From positions 80,862-144,861 of the forward strand of contig NZ_QGGI01000008.1 in assembly GCF_003148465.1 (NCBI RefSeq): a DNA stretch of 64,000 nt, written 5' to 3'. The notes under the pieces were generated by a model, which saw only the letters and a program-made list of their open reading frames with translations, was not told the origin of the DNA and did not search any database. Of the stretch, positions 44,028-55,000 are shown piece after piece (the stretch's first letter is position 1; each line of letters starts with the position of its first letter). Made by a program: the position numbers and the translations under genes. The DNA comes from Oceanotoga teriensis. Lineage in GTDB: Bacteria > Thermotogota > Thermotogae > Petrotogales > Petrotogaceae.

Positions 44028-44446
44028 TAATTTTTTTCCTTTCCACATTCAGTACAAACTTTATCATGTAAGGAAACTATACCACCACATTGCAGGCAAG
44101 TATATTTCTGAATATGAGCTTCCATAAGATGAGGTATTCCTTTTTGCATTACAATTCTACCATTTTCAATAAGGCTTTCATTATAACGTTTGTTATAACG
44201 TTTTTCAAGATTCTTTATTAGCTTGCAAGGAAAATCAATACATTCATAGCAATAGGTCAATCCTTTTGACTGAACACAATCTTTAATTTTGCATTTACGA
44301 CAATGCTCTGGTTTTCCTTTACTCTCTACCATGCAACCACCACAATGTTGTTTTATTTTCTTAGTATGACAATGTTTATAGCATACCATGCAATTCATCC
44401 CACATGGTGCAAACATTTCCGTTTCAATTTTCATAGGCATTTTCAT
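44027..44446 (-). CDS. Cys-rich DUF3795-type zinc-binding protein
   Basis: A 139-residue protein with many Cys pairs: FAPCGMNCMVCYKHC near the start, CGGCMV, HCRKCKIKDC, YCYECIDFPC, and a C-terminal zinc ribbon CLQCGG paired with CTECGK. The first part matches the DUF3795 family. It may bind zinc or an Fe-S cluster. The function is unknown. ATG 44446 follows AAGGAGG at a rather long 10-base spacing. Its stop codon abuts a regulator remnant. Confidence 0.72.
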   Translation of the reverse strand: MKMPMKIETEMFAPCGMNCMVCYKHCHTKKIKQHCGGCMVESKGKPEHCRKCKIKDCVQSKGLTYCYECIDFPCKLIKNLEKRYNKRYNESLIENGRIVMQKGIPHLMEAHIQKYTCLQCGGIVSLHDKVCTECGKEKN

Positions 44447-44654
44447 TAGGCTTTTACCTCCTTTATATATATTATAGTCCAATGATCCATATTTTGATAC
44501 TATTATCCCAGTATTTAATTCATAATTCTATTTAACTTTTTCTTTTAATTTTTTGTGTAAATATGATTTTTTTTATCTATTTTAAAATTATATTTAAAAT
44601 TATGTGCTATAATTTTTTTTAAGTTACATTTATATTTTTGGAGGTGTATATATT

Positions 44655-45266
44655 ATGAGTTTTGATTCTAAAGCTGATAAATGGGATACTGAATATAATA
44701 TAGAAAGAGCAAAAATTATATCTGATGAATTAATAAGTTCTATTGAAACAAATAAAAATTTTGAAGTTTTAGATTTTGGATGTGGTACAGGTCTCATAAG
44801 CTTTAATTTAAAAGATTATTTTAAATCTATAACTCTTGTAGATCTCTCTCAAGGAATGATAGATAAAGTAAATGAGAAGATATCAGTTTATAATACAAAT
44901 AATATGAAAGCATTTAAAACTGATATTAATGCAGAAGGATTAAAAAACATGAATTTTGATTTGATATATACTTCCATGGCTTTACATCATATTATTGATG
45001 TTGAAAAAACTTTAAAAGAATTGCATAAAGTTCTAAAAGATAATGGTAAATTATGTATAATTGAGCTTTGTAAAGAGAATGGAGATTTTCACAAATCTTT
45101 TCCAAATTTTAAAGGACATAATGGATTTGATCCTGAAGTTATGAAAGAATGGGTTAAGAAGTCTGGATTTAAAAATATTGATTATAAGATTATATTTGAA
45201 AGTTATAAAAATCCAGAAACTAAAGAGGTCCCTTATAAGTTGTTCATGTTAATCGCTAAAAAATAA
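44655..45266 (+). CDS. Class I SAM-dependent methyltransferase
   Basis: A 203-residue soluble protein with motif I VLDFGCGTGLISFNL near residue 40, the acidic motif ITLVDLSQGM, FDLIYTSMALHHI and LKDNGKLCII. These bind S-adenosylmethionine. Start behind TGGAGGTG. It is transcribed alone and ends in a strong terminator. The methyl acceptor is unknown. Confidence 0.82.
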   Translation: MSFDSKADKWDTEYNIERAKIISDELISSIETNKNFEVLDFGCGTGLISFNLKDYFKSITLVDLSQGMIDKVNEKISVYNTNNMKAFKTDINAEGLKNMNFDLIYTSMALHHIIDVEKTLKELHKVLKDNGKLCIIELCKENGDFHKSFPNFKGHNGFDPEVMKEWVKKSGFKNIDYKIIFESYKNPETKEVPYKLFMLIAKK

Positions 45267-45271
45267 ATAAT

Positions 45272-45316
45272 AAAACATACCTGGCAATGAACTACACTAT
45301 GCCAGGTATGTTTTAA
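45272..45316. terminator. Strong bidirectional terminator
   Basis: AAAACATACCTGGCA (45272-45286) pairs with TGCCAGGTATGTTTT (45300-45314), a perfect 15-base stem. It separates the methyltransferase from the truncated nitroreductase. Confidence 0.85.
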
Positions 45317-45328
45317 TTTTCCCATTTT

Positions 45329-45691
45329 TCATAAAATACTTTTTCTTTCTTCATTTGTCATAAGAAAATTTATTATATTTTCTCCATATCTCATTTTATT
45401 TCCAATAACTCCATAATCATCTTCTTTTTGTTCAGCTATATCCCAACTTATATCACAACAACATACAAATATTACAGGTGCTTTTTCAACCCAATTTGCA
45501 AATAAAGTTTCTTTTCCTATTCTTTTTTTTATTTCTTCATTTTTTATAACTCCAAAATAATAATTACATGTATCGGTCTCTGGCGCAAGTTTTGCACTTT
45601 CTAATATTTTTTGTATAGTTTCTTCATCTATTTTCTGATCTTTAAATTTTCGCACAGAACGACGATTTTTCATGACTTCAATTAATTCCAT
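45329..45691 (-). pseudogene. Nitroreductase-family protein, C-terminally truncated
   Basis: A 120-residue frame. MELIEVMKNRRSVRKFKDQ and ETIQKILESAKLAPETDTCN are the FMN-binding N-terminus of nitroreductases, and APVIFVCCCD follows. The family usually needs 165-200 residues; here the C-terminal half with the last FMN-contact segment is missing and the frame stops just before a terminator. It is therefore probably inactive. A short, functional family variant is less likely. Confidence 0.65.
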
Positions 45692-45723
45692 GATAATCCC
45701 CCCTTATTTAAATAATACCAAAA

Positions 45724-45765
45724 AAATACTTGATTTCTTCATGTTCAAGAAATCAAGTATTTAAT
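45724..45765 (-). terminator. Terminator after the pullulanase gene
   Basis: AAATACTTGATTTCTT (45724-45739) pairs with AAGAAATCAAGTATTT; a T-run follows on the minus strand. The stem is 16 bases long. Confidence 0.85.
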
Positions 45766-45770
45766 TTATA

Positions 45771-48497
45771 TCATTTTAATTTTAATACAGTTGCTGTAAG
45801 AGGATTTAATATTATTGAATTTTCACTTATTTGGACTCCTATAGGGTCTTTTATTTCATCAATTCCAGCTTTTTCAGCATCCACAAGAATTTTTGCATTT
45901 TTTATATCTCCATTCAATTGAATTTTTCTAACTTTAGAATCAGCATTTATAATAACATAATAAATTTCTCCATCTGTTGATTCAGCTGTGAATGCTATTA
46001 CAAGATCTACATCTTTTATATCTTTGCTATTTAACAGTTTTACATTTTTTTCTATTTTTTGATGATCTTCCAATCTAAATGCATCTGTAGATTTTCTCAA
46101 AGCTATAAGTCCCTTAGTATAATCTACAGTAGTTTTATAAACACCATCATTCATAACTTTATTCCATTCAAACATGTTTATTGCATCAGATGAATCATAT
46201 GAATCATGTATAAAATAAGGATTTTTAAATGGATTTCCTTTTTCATCTGTCAAATAATGATATTTCTGTTCTGGTTTTTTATCTGATTTCCATTGCTTTG
46301 TTCTTCCATATTCTTGACCTGCATGTAAAAAAGATATGCCTTGACTTGTAAGTATTATAGTATTTCCAAGTCTTATTCTTTTTTGAATTTCTTCTTCATC
46401 TGTTGCAGGATCTTTTTTTATTGATTGAGCTATTACATCATGTAATGGCAAGTTATCATGTGCAGCAATATATTGTACTATATCTCCAGGATCATCTGAT
46501 TTTACATTTGAAGGCTTTCCTATTATATTTGAGAATATAGTTTTTATATCTCTTGGTCCACCAGTTATGAATCTTGGTTGCCCTTCACTTCCAAATCCTG
46601 ATTTTAATTCATTTCTTATTTCATCTGAAAATACTGCTACATCATCTGTATTCATCATCCAATCTTGATCTGCTGGTACTAATGATGGATCTTCTACTTT
46701 ACCGCTAAAAGTTCTCCAACCCTCTCCTATAAAAAGAGCATTAGGATTTAATTTTTTTGCTTCATCATAAGCTTTTTGTACTGAGTCAGCAGTTGCATCT
46801 CCCATCATATCCCATCTCATACCATCTATTTTATATTCATCAAACCAATATTTTACTGAATCTACCATGAGTTTTTCAGCCATTTTATGAGATGTTGCGA
46901 GATTATTTCCAAAACCTCCAACAAAATTACCATTATCATCCATGAAGAAATAATAATCTGGAACTATATCATTTAATAAACTTGCTTGTGCCATATGAGT
47001 ATAAACAACATCTAATATTACACCCATTCCAGCATCATGTATTGCTTTTATCAATTCTTTTAATTCATTTATCCTTAATTGAGGATCTTCTGCATTCATA
47101 GAATATGCTCCATCTGGTGAAAAATAGTTATGAGGATCATATCCCCAATTATATGAATTATTTTGTGATGAATAGTTTAATTCTCTTTTTTCCATACTCG
47201 TTTCATCACCATAATACCAAGCCATTACAGGTAATAATTGTACATGTGTTACTCCAAGGCTTTTAATATAATCTAATTTATCTATAAATGCTTTATATGT
47301 TCCCCATCTTGAATTTAAATCTTTTTCTATCGATGGATCAGATGTAAAATCTCTTATATGAATTTCCCATATTATTGCATCTTCTCTTTTTTCAAAATTA
47401 TCTATTTTGGCATAATCTAAATTTGGACCTATTTCAGATGGGTTTAAAATCGCACCTTTTCCCACTTTATCTTCAGTTTCTTCAGAATTTATTGTATATT
47501 TATCTCCACCTAAACCACCAGTTTTTACCTTAAAAGCAGCCATAGATTTTGCATATGGATCTAAGACTCTTTTTGAAACTCCATCATTGATTATTTCATA
47601 TTGATAATAATAACCTTTTAAATCTTTTACATTTATTTCTTCTGGGTTTATATGAATATTCCAAACTCCATTTTCTTCATTTAAATTCAAATTCTTTTTA
47701 GCTATCTCAACACTTTGATTGTTTTTATCGTATATATAAATGGATACTTTTGAAGCTTTAGGACTCCATATTTTAAAAGTCGCTGCTCCATCCTTATATG
47801 TAACCCCAAGGTCATTTCCATCATATGAATATAAAGAATCTATAAGTCTCCAACCAGCTTTTGCTTGTATTGTTTTATTATTAAATGTTATTTTAAATGG
47901 AACTTTTTCTAAATCTAAGTCAGCATTTAATTCTAAAGATGTTTTACTCAATGGTTTTGTAGTTTTTATAGGAATTTCATTTCCATCTTTATCTTCAAGT
48001 TTTATCTGTGATTTTCTCACCCCAATGATTTTAGTGAAATTTAAAAGTATTTTTTCATCAGATAAAATTTCACCCTTTAGTATAGCATGAGGCACGGATT
48101 TATCTTTGTTTACATACACTTTATCCTCTCCCATAAATGTATAAACTTCATTATAATCATTTAACATGGTAAATCCTTTGTCTCCTCCATCTTTTTCTTG
48201 TGTTTCTTTATTAACCATAAGAAAACCAAGATTGTTAGCACTTTCTTTTAATGGTACATCCCAATAAACACCAAAATCATCTTTCCCTGATTGAATCAAT
48301 CCATCTGGCCATCCTGATGGAGATGTCCATGTAGTATCATTCCATATCCATAATACAATATTATCATAATTTTCATCTGTTCTTTGATAATGAATACGTA
48401 AAACGTTTTCAGGAATTTCAGAAGCAAATAAGCTTATTGAAAATATCCCGATTAAAAGAACCAATAAAATACTTTTAATGTTTTTTAAATGAACCAT
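45771..48497 (-). CDS. pulA: Secreted type I pullulanase
   Basis: A 908-residue enzyme. Signal peptide (to about residue 26, FASEIP), CBM41 starch-binding domain (VLRIHYQRTDENYDNIVLWI), CBM48 (GVTYKDGAATFKIWSPKASK), then the GH13 barrel. The pullulanase signature YNWGYDPHNYFSPDGAYS, the nucleophile Asp in DGMRWDMMGD (near residue 560), the acid Glu in LFIGEGWRTF (near 588) and the transition-state Asp in IAAHDNLPLHD are all present. It cuts alpha-1,6 bonds in pullulan and branched starch outside the cytoplasm. A LacI/CcpA-type operator lies upstream. Confidence 0.95.
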   Translation of the reverse strand: MVHLKNIKSILLVLLIGIFSISLFASEIPENVLRIHYQRTDENYDNIVLWIWNDTTWTSPSGWPDGLIQSGKDDFGVYWDVPLKESANNLGFLMVNKETQEKDGGDKGFTMLNDYNEVYTFMGEDKVYVNKDKSVPHAILKGEILSDEKILLNFTKIIGVRKSQIKLEDKDGNEIPIKTTKPLSKTSLELNADLDLEKVPFKITFNNKTIQAKAGWRLIDSLYSYDGNDLGVTYKDGAATFKIWSPKASKVSIYIYDKNNQSVEIAKKNLNLNEENGVWNIHINPEEINVKDLKGYYYQYEIINDGVSKRVLDPYAKSMAAFKVKTGGLGGDKYTINSEETEDKVGKGAILNPSEIGPNLDYAKIDNFEKREDAIIWEIHIRDFTSDPSIEKDLNSRWGTYKAFIDKLDYIKSLGVTHVQLLPVMAWYYGDETSMEKRELNYSSQNNSYNWGYDPHNYFSPDGAYSMNAEDPQLRINELKELIKAIHDAGMGVILDVVYTHMAQASLLNDIVPDYYFFMDDNGNFVGGFGNNLATSHKMAEKLMVDSVKYWFDEYKIDGMRWDMMGDATADSVQKAYDEAKKLNPNALFIGEGWRTFSGKVEDPSLVPADQDWMMNTDDVAVFSDEIRNELKSGFGSEGQPRFITGGPRDIKTIFSNIIGKPSNVKSDDPGDIVQYIAAHDNLPLHDVIAQSIKKDPATDEEEIQKRIRLGNTIILTSQGISFLHAGQEYGRTKQWKSDKKPEQKYHYLTDEKGNPFKNPYFIHDSYDSSDAINMFEWNKVMNDGVYKTTVDYTKGLIALRKSTDAFRLEDHQKIEKNVKLLNSKDIKDVDLVIAFTAESTDGEIYYVIINADSKVRKIQLNGDIKNAKILVDAEKAGIDEIKDPIGVQISENSIILNPLTATVLKLK

Positions 48498-48519
48498 AAT
48501 TCTCCCCCTTCACTTTTTT

Positions 48520-48531
48520 GAAAACGTTTTC
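48520..48531 (-). promoter_or_regulatory. LacI-family type operator before pullulanase
   Basis: GAAAACGTTTTC is a perfect 12-base palindrome with the central CG typical of LacI/MalR/CcpA operators. It lies 23 bases upstream of the pulA start. A second AAAACGTTTTC occurs inside the 5' coding region at about 48400-48410. Repression by a maltose- or catabolite-type regulator is likely. Confidence 0.6.
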
Positions 48532-48660
48532 TGAAAAGCTAATAAAAATACTTCATATTAAATGAAGCTTTTTCATATATTATATCATGTTATTTTATTA
48601 ATTTATACTATTCAATTTATATTATTTTATGTATAATTTAATAAACAAGGGGGGATTTTT

Positions 48661-49533
48661 ATGAGGTCTGAATCTGAAATGTTTGATTTAATATTAAATA
48701 TTGCCAAAGTAGATGACAGAATAAAAGCTGTTTATATGACTGGATCAAGAACTAATCCAAACATAAAAAAGGATATTTTTCAAGATTATGACATTATCTA
48801 TGTTGTAAATGAGACAGATTCTTTTATTACAGATAAAAATTGGATAGACTTATTTGGAGAAAGACTTTATATGCAATATCCAGAAGATTCTTACTATTAT
48901 GAAAATAATATTGAAGAATACTACGGTTGGCTTATTCAATTTAAAGATGGTAATCGATTAGATTTACATGTAGTCACTTTATCTTATGCCTTGAAAGATA
49001 TTAAAAATGAAACTCTTTGCGAAATACTTTTAGATAAAAATAATGTTCTTCCAAATATTGAAAAATCTTCAGATAGTAAATATTGGGTAAAAAAACCTGT
49101 TGAAAAAGAGTTTATTGATAATTGTAATGAATTTTGGTGGTGTTTAAATAATGTTGCTAAAGGATTATGGCGTGAAGAAACTATATATACTTTAAATATG
49201 ATAAATAATGTTATAAGGCCACAATTGATAAAATTATTAGAATGGAAAATAGGTTTTGAAAATGATTTCAAAGTTTCTTGTGGAAAATCAGGAAAATTTA
49301 TTAAAAAATATTTAAATAATAATATGTGGGAAAGTCTTCTAAAAACTTATTCAAATGCAAAATCAGAAGACATTTGGCATTCTGTTTTTATAATGTGTGA
49401 TTTATTTGATAAAGTTGCTTTAGAATTATCGAAAGGACTTAATATGAATTATAATAAATTAGAAGCAAAAAATAGTCTTAAATTCTTAAAAGATGTATAT
49501 AAGTTGCCTAAAGATGCAAATGAAATATATTAA
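48661..49533 (+). CDS. ANT(6)-type streptomycin/aminoglycoside adenylyltransferase family protein
   Basis: A 290-residue nucleotidyltransferase. KAVYMTGSRTNPNIKKDIFQ, then DYDIIYVV holds the Gly-Ser and Asp-x-Asp catalytic motif of the ANT(6)/AadE family, and RLDLHVVTL gives the third carboxylate. The length matches the family. Such enzymes add AMP to streptomycin; chromosomal relatives are often of unknown substrate. Start behind GGGGGG. It stands alone with its own terminator and shows no mobile-element flank. Confidence 0.82.
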   Translation: MRSESEMFDLILNIAKVDDRIKAVYMTGSRTNPNIKKDIFQDYDIIYVVNETDSFITDKNWIDLFGERLYMQYPEDSYYYENNIEEYYGWLIQFKDGNRLDLHVVTLSYALKDIKNETLCEILLDKNNVLPNIEKSSDSKYWVKKPVEKEFIDNCNEFWWCLNNVAKGLWREETIYTLNMINNVIRPQLIKLLEWKIGFENDFKVSCGKSGKFIKKYLNNNMWESLLKTYSNAKSEDIWHSVFIMCDLFDKVALELSKGLNMNYNKLEAKNSLKFLKDVYKLPKDANEIY

Positions 49534-49558
49534 AACCGGCATATAAATGCCGGTTTAT
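49531..49558. terminator. Bidirectional terminator
   Basis: AAACCGGCAT pairs with ATGCCGGTTT around ATAA, between the convergent adenylyltransferase and MATE genes. Confidence 0.85.
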
Positions 49559-49561
49559 TTA

Positions 49562-50893
49562 TTATCCCAAATTCTTTTTTCCAAATCTTGTATATATAAT
49601 GATTCCTATTAAAGTTAATAATTCTGATAAAGGAACTGCATAAAATATATATTCATTTTTAAAAATAGTATTAAAAATCAATATTAGACTAACTGGAAGT
49701 ATAAGAGATCTCAAAGCTGAAAAAGCGAATGAAGATATGGGTTTATGTATACTTGTAAAATAACCTGAAACTACAATATTAATACCATTTATAAAAAAAG
49801 TATACCAAATAATACTTATATATATCGTAGCCATTTTTGATACTTCAACTCCACTTGACTTTAAAAAGAAATTTACCAAATGTATATCAAAGCCTTTCAA
49901 AATAAAAGCTATTAAAGAACCTAACACTATATTAAATAATATAGAAACTTTTAAAAAATCATGCATACGTTTAGTATTTTTTGCTCCATAATTAATACTC
50001 ACCGGCCCATGAATAGCTGCAACAACACTATAGGCAATAAGTCCTCCACTGTATAAAAAATAATTGACTATTGTAAATGCAGCAACACCTTTTACTCCAG
50101 ATTGTTGAATCAAAACATGATTAAATACAAAAGCAACTATACCACTTGATGTTTCATTTAATAATTCAGATAGCCCATTATACATGGAATAAAATATCTC
50201 TTTTTTTATTCCTTTAGGCATCACAAACCTTAAATTACTATTTTTAGAAAAAAATGATGGTAGTAAAATAAAAAATGTCATAGATTGAGAAATTCCTGTT
50301 GCTAAAGAAGCTCCTGCCATTCCTTTATTCATAATAACAACAAATATCCAATCAAGAAATACATTCATAATAGCACTAAATAATAAAGCAAAAGAAGTTA
50401 ATCCTGGTTTACCATTTACTCTTGCAAAAAAACTTATTCCTATTCCTAATAATTGTATGGGTAAAAAATATGAATAAATTTTTATATATGTTACCGTATA
50501 TTCTAAAATGACTTGATTTGCACCTAATAATCTAGCAGCATTTTCTGGAAATATTATAACCAAAATAGAAAATATAACACCTATTCCAAACATTATTTGA
50601 ATTACTCTCGAAAAAATAGATGAAGCTTGAAATTTTTTATTTTCACCTAATAATTTTCCGCTTAAAACACAACCTCCAGCTCCGAACATCGTTATTAATC
50701 CCAATAATAATGAAACATATGGAACAACTAAATTTATAACTGCAAGTGCATTAGAGTCTATAAATTTTCCAACAAATATCCCATCCACTATAGAAGCTAA
50801 TGAAATAGACCACATTCCCAACATCGTAGGGATTGTATACTTAAAAAAAACTTTAACAACATTGTCTTTAGTCACATCCAATTGTTTCCCCAC
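49562..50893 (-). CDS. MATE-family efflux transporter
   Basis: A 443-residue membrane protein with twelve helices in two halves. The first helix region PTMLGMWSISLASIVDGIFVG and the loop FGAGGCVLSGKLLGENK are typical of MATE (MepA-like) exporters; the second half repeats the pattern with VVAAIHGPVSINYGAKN. It exports drugs or cationic compounds with Na+ or H+. The start is GTG 50893 behind AAGGAAGTG. It is next to an alpha/beta hydrolase gene but separated by a long hairpin. Confidence 0.87.
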   Translation of the reverse strand: MGKQLDVTKDNVVKVFFKYTIPTMLGMWSISLASIVDGIFVGKFIDSNALAVINLVVPYVSLLLGLITMFGAGGCVLSGKLLGENKKFQASSIFSRVIQIMFGIGVIFSILVIIFPENAARLLGANQVILEYTVTYIKIYSYFLPIQLLGIGISFFARVNGKPGLTSFALLFSAIMNVFLDWIFVVIMNKGMAGASLATGISQSMTFFILLPSFFSKNSNLRFVMPKGIKKEIFYSMYNGLSELLNETSSGIVAFVFNHVLIQQSGVKGVAAFTIVNYFLYSGGLIAYSVVAAIHGPVSINYGAKNTKRMHDFLKVSILFNIVLGSLIAFILKGFDIHLVNFFLKSSGVEVSKMATIYISIIWYTFFINGINIVVSGYFTSIHKPISSFAFSALRSLILPVSLILIFNTIFKNEYIFYAVPLSELLTLIGIIIYTRFGKKNLG

Positions 50894-50977
50894 TTTAACA
50901 CTTCCTTTTATGTATTCGTTTATATACCATAATATTATATACCATTTATTTTTAAAATTCCAGATCTAATACAAAAA

Positions 50978-51033
50978 TATCTCCAAAATAATTTTATAAA
51001 TTTCATTAATTATAAAATTACTTTGGAGATAAT
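50978..51033 (-). terminator. Long hairpin terminator after the hydrolase gene
   Basis: ATCTCCAAA with TAATTTTATAA pairs with TTATAAAATTA and TTTGGAGAT (one mismatch), about 20 base pairs around a short loop. It lies directly after the hydrolase stop codon. Confidence 0.65.
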
Positions 51034-51045
51034 ATCTATATATTT

Positions 51046-51891
51046 TTATTTTTGATAATCTTTATGAATAAAATCTTCTATAATATTTTTAAATTCTATT
51101 TGATTTTCTATATAAGGATGATGACTACTTTTTATTTTATGAATAACAATATTTTCAAACTTAAATGAAAGATAATGTTCCGGCCCAATAGCATCATCAA
51201 ATTCACCTGTAATAACTAATACTCGTTTTTTTATATTTTTTGTTAATAGTGTAAAATCCTGAAAATATTCTTTAGATGAAAATACATATTGCTGAAAATT
51301 CGGATCAGATTGTAATGACTGATCTATTAAATCCAATTGTTTTTTATTTTCTTTTTCTAAAAATTGTAATTTGAAATAATCCCCTTTTATTAGTAATTCT
51401 TTAAGAATAAAATAAAATGTATCAACAAATGACTTGAAATCATCTTTCTTTATTACTGGTTTTTCAATTCCTAAAATTTCTGAACCTTTATTTATCTGAT
51501 GCATAAAAGAATAGTACATACATAATGTAACATTAGATAATATTAATCCTATAGTCCTGTTTGGAAAATAATAAGCATAATTTACCGCAAGTATGCCTCC
51601 AAATGAATGGCCAATTATATACCATTCTTTAATTCCTAAAAATATTCTTAACTCTTCAATATCATTGATAATTTTCTCTAAAGAATATTCTTTACTTAAA
51701 CTATATTCCGAACGCCCACAACCTCTTTGATCTAAATATATCATATCAAAATTTTTCTCTAAATATTTACCTGCATAATGTTGAAATGATTTACTCCAAT
51801 AACCTGGCCCACCATGAAGATAAAGGCATGGAATTCCATTGCCTTTTCTTTCATAATATAATTTTATACCATCACTTGTAACAAAATCCAT
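51046..51891 (-). CDS. Alpha/beta hydrolase (proline iminopeptidase-like)
   Basis: A 281-residue hydrolase. The oxyanion region LYLHGGPGYWSKSF, the LDQRGCGRSEYS strand-loop and the nucleophile elbow YIIGHSFGGILA are typical of the prolyl-aminopeptidase-like group. The acid Asp is in VITGEFDDAIGP and the His in IKSSHHPYIENQ. It hydrolyses a small ester, amide or peptide; the substrate is unknown. No signal peptide is present, so it acts in the cytoplasm. Confidence 0.83.
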   Translation of the reverse strand: MDFVTSDGIKLYYERKGNGIPCLYLHGGPGYWSKSFQHYAGKYLEKNFDMIYLDQRGCGRSEYSLSKEYSLEKIINDIEELRIFLGIKEWYIIGHSFGGILAVNYAYYFPNRTIGLILSNVTLCMYYSFMHQINKGSEILGIEKPVIKKDDFKSFVDTFYFILKELLIKGDYFKLQFLEKENKKQLDLIDQSLQSDPNFQQYVFSSKEYFQDFTLLTKNIKKRVLVITGEFDDAIGPEHYLSFKFENIVIHKIKSSHHPYIENQIEFKNIIEDFIHKDYQK

Positions 51892-52000
51892 AAGAAAAGT
51901 CTCCCCTTTAAATTTTTATACTTATATATTATATATTAAACAAATACATTCATTTAATATCATACATTAAGAATAAGATATAAATTTTGTTTAATTTTTA

Positions 52001-55000
52001 AAATATATTCCAATATGGATTGATTATTGTGTTAGAACGAACGAAACATTCACTTGGTACTAGTATATTTATATTCCAATATGGTTTGATTATTATTAAT
52101 AACAGTAACGGAACTTATATTAAATACAGCAAGTTTATATTCCAATATGGTTTGATTATTATAGCTGGATTCGGATATTTAATATCCACCATAACCGAGT
52201 TTATATTCCAATATGGTTTGATTATTATCAAAACATCAATATATGTTATCTTCACTTGATTCTCGTTTATATTCCAATATGGTTTGATTATTATCATGAT
52301 ACAAGGATATGGAACAGGATTATATTTTTTGTTTATATTCCAATATGGTTTGATTATTATAGCTGGATTCGGATATTTAATATCCACCATAACCGAGTTT
52401 ATATTCCAATATGTTTTGATTATTATCAAAACATCAATATATGTTATCTTCACTTGATTCTCGTTTATATTCCAATATGGTTTGATTATTATTTTAATAA
52501 TGTTGCCCCTATTCTTTGTTTTCCTTCTACGTTTATATTCCAATATGGTTTGATTATTATCCCTGGCGTTTCCGTTGATTTGAGCGTTTTCGAGTACTGT
52601 TTATATTCCAATATGGTTTGATTATTATAAGCAGAGTTAAGAGAAAGATTGTTGGGGGTTGGAGTTTATATTCCAATATGGTTTGATTATTATTATATAT
52701 AAAAACTGGTGAATTTTATGCTAATCTTTAGTTTATATTCCAATATGGTTTGATTATTATATGAAAAGCCTAAAATATGTAAGGCAGTAATACTGTTGTT
52801 TATATTCCAATATGGTTTGATTATTATTTAAAAAAATCGGGGGAAATCCTCGATATAAAAATGCGTTTATATTCCAATATGGTTTGATTATTATCAAAGA
52901 AATCCTCAAAAAAAATATATGTTTTTAAAAGTTTATATTCCAATATGGTTTGATTATTATTAACGTATGACTGGGGAAAACTCCAGTACATACAAATGTT
53001 TATATTCCAATATGGTTTGATTATTATTGTATCCTAGAGCATTTGATATTGCGTTAGAATTTTTGTTTATATTCCAATATGGTTTGATTATTATTTGAAG
53101 AAATGAAAGGTCAAGAAATAAACATGAAAGAGTTTATATTCCAATATGGTTTGATTATTATTTGCAAGTCATTCTGTTGCAACATATAAAAATGCAAAGT
53201 TTATATTCCAATATGGTTTGATTATTATCATATAAGACCTTACCTAACAGGAAGGCAGTGTATAGTTTATATTCCAATATGGTTTGATTATTATACTTTC
53301 TGACAAATATAGAACATTCATACTAACATAGTTTATATTCCAATATGGTTTGATTATTATTTTGTACCGTACTGTGCAACTGCTAACGTTTGTAATGCGT
53401 TTATATTCCAATATGGTTTGATTATTATTAGATGGAATGGGAAAAAATTATATTCGTTATAGACAGTTTATATTCCAATATGGTTTGATTATTATAAATA
53501 AACTTTACCCTTAAAACTTTTAGCAAAAGAAGTTTATATTCCAATATGGTTTGATTATTATATTATTATCATATATCATGAAAGCACTCATATTACTGTT
53601 TATATTCCAATATGGTTTGATTATTATCAAAAATATAAAAGAAACTCAAAAGAAGATAGACTCGTTTATATTCCAATATGGTTTGATTATTATTAACACA
53701 AGCTTCAAGCAAAAGCGGAGGTTTAAACAGGTTTATATTCCAATATGGTTTGATTATTATTCATTTTGTCTGGTAATGCAAATGCTTCTTGTCTTCCGTT
53801 TATATTCCAATATGGTTTGATTATTATTACTAAAGAATTGTATCCATATGATTTAAAAATTATTCTTTATATTCCAATATGGTTTGATTATTATCGATGC
53901 CAAAATTTTAGAAAGTTATTATTATAATACTTTATATTCCAATATGGTTTGATTATTATAACAACCAGTTTAAAAAACATTTTTGGGTTAAAATCCTTTA
54001 TATTCCAATATGGTTTGATTATTATATGCAAATGCCACTATTCCTTTAACAGCTAACAATTCTTTATATTCCAATATGGTTTGATTATTATTGTAAAAAA
54101 TATTGACATACTAAATAACTATTTTGACTTTATATTCCAATATGGTTTGATTATTATAAACACTGGTTTTTCAACATCTAACCCTGGAAATGGCTTTATA
54201 TTCCAATATGGTTTGATTATTATATTATTTTTCATATTTTTAATTGTATTTTCTAATAACTTTATATTCCAATATGGTTTGATTATTATTAGTTCTTTTA
54301 CAATTTCTAATCAATTTTCACTACCCTTTATATTCCAATATGGTTTGATTATTATACTTCCGCAAGAAATTGGAGTTTACAAGGAATATTTCTTTATATT
54401 CCAATATGGTTTGATTATTATAGATCCAGCTATTCCGGGATCTGTGTGGAATGATAGCTTTATATTCCAATATGGTTTGATTATTATAGTTTAATAATTC
54501 TTTGTAAGAATTATCCAGAAAAACTTTATATTCCAATATGGTTTGATTATTATTACTCTATATAATTTCAAAGTTGCTTTTTCGTATATCTTTATATTCC
54601 AATATGGTTTGATTATTATTTCAATCGTATCTTTATCAAAAGGTTGAGCCATTTCCCTTTATATTCCAATATGGTTTGATTATTATTTAAACCAGTAAAA
54701 AAAGTTAAAATTGATCCTGAAACCTTTATATTCCAATATGGTTTGATTATTATTAGTTCTCCAACAACAATATTAAATAATATACATTTCTTTATATTCC
54801 AATATGGTTTGATTATTATACCTAAAGAGTGGTTTATTTATCAGACTTTTGGAAAGCTTTATATTCCAATATGGTTTGATTATTATTGAACGACCTTCCG
54901 GAAAGTCCAAATGCAACAGTAGCTTTATATTCCAATATGGTTTGATTATTATGAATTGAATTTGCTGTTTGTTCTAGTGTAGATATGTCTTTATATTCCA

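Noticed and set aside
48541..48580. Hairpin near CTTCATATTAAATGAAG as terminator
   Set aside because: The stem is short, and the position in front of two divergent genes does not fit a terminator.
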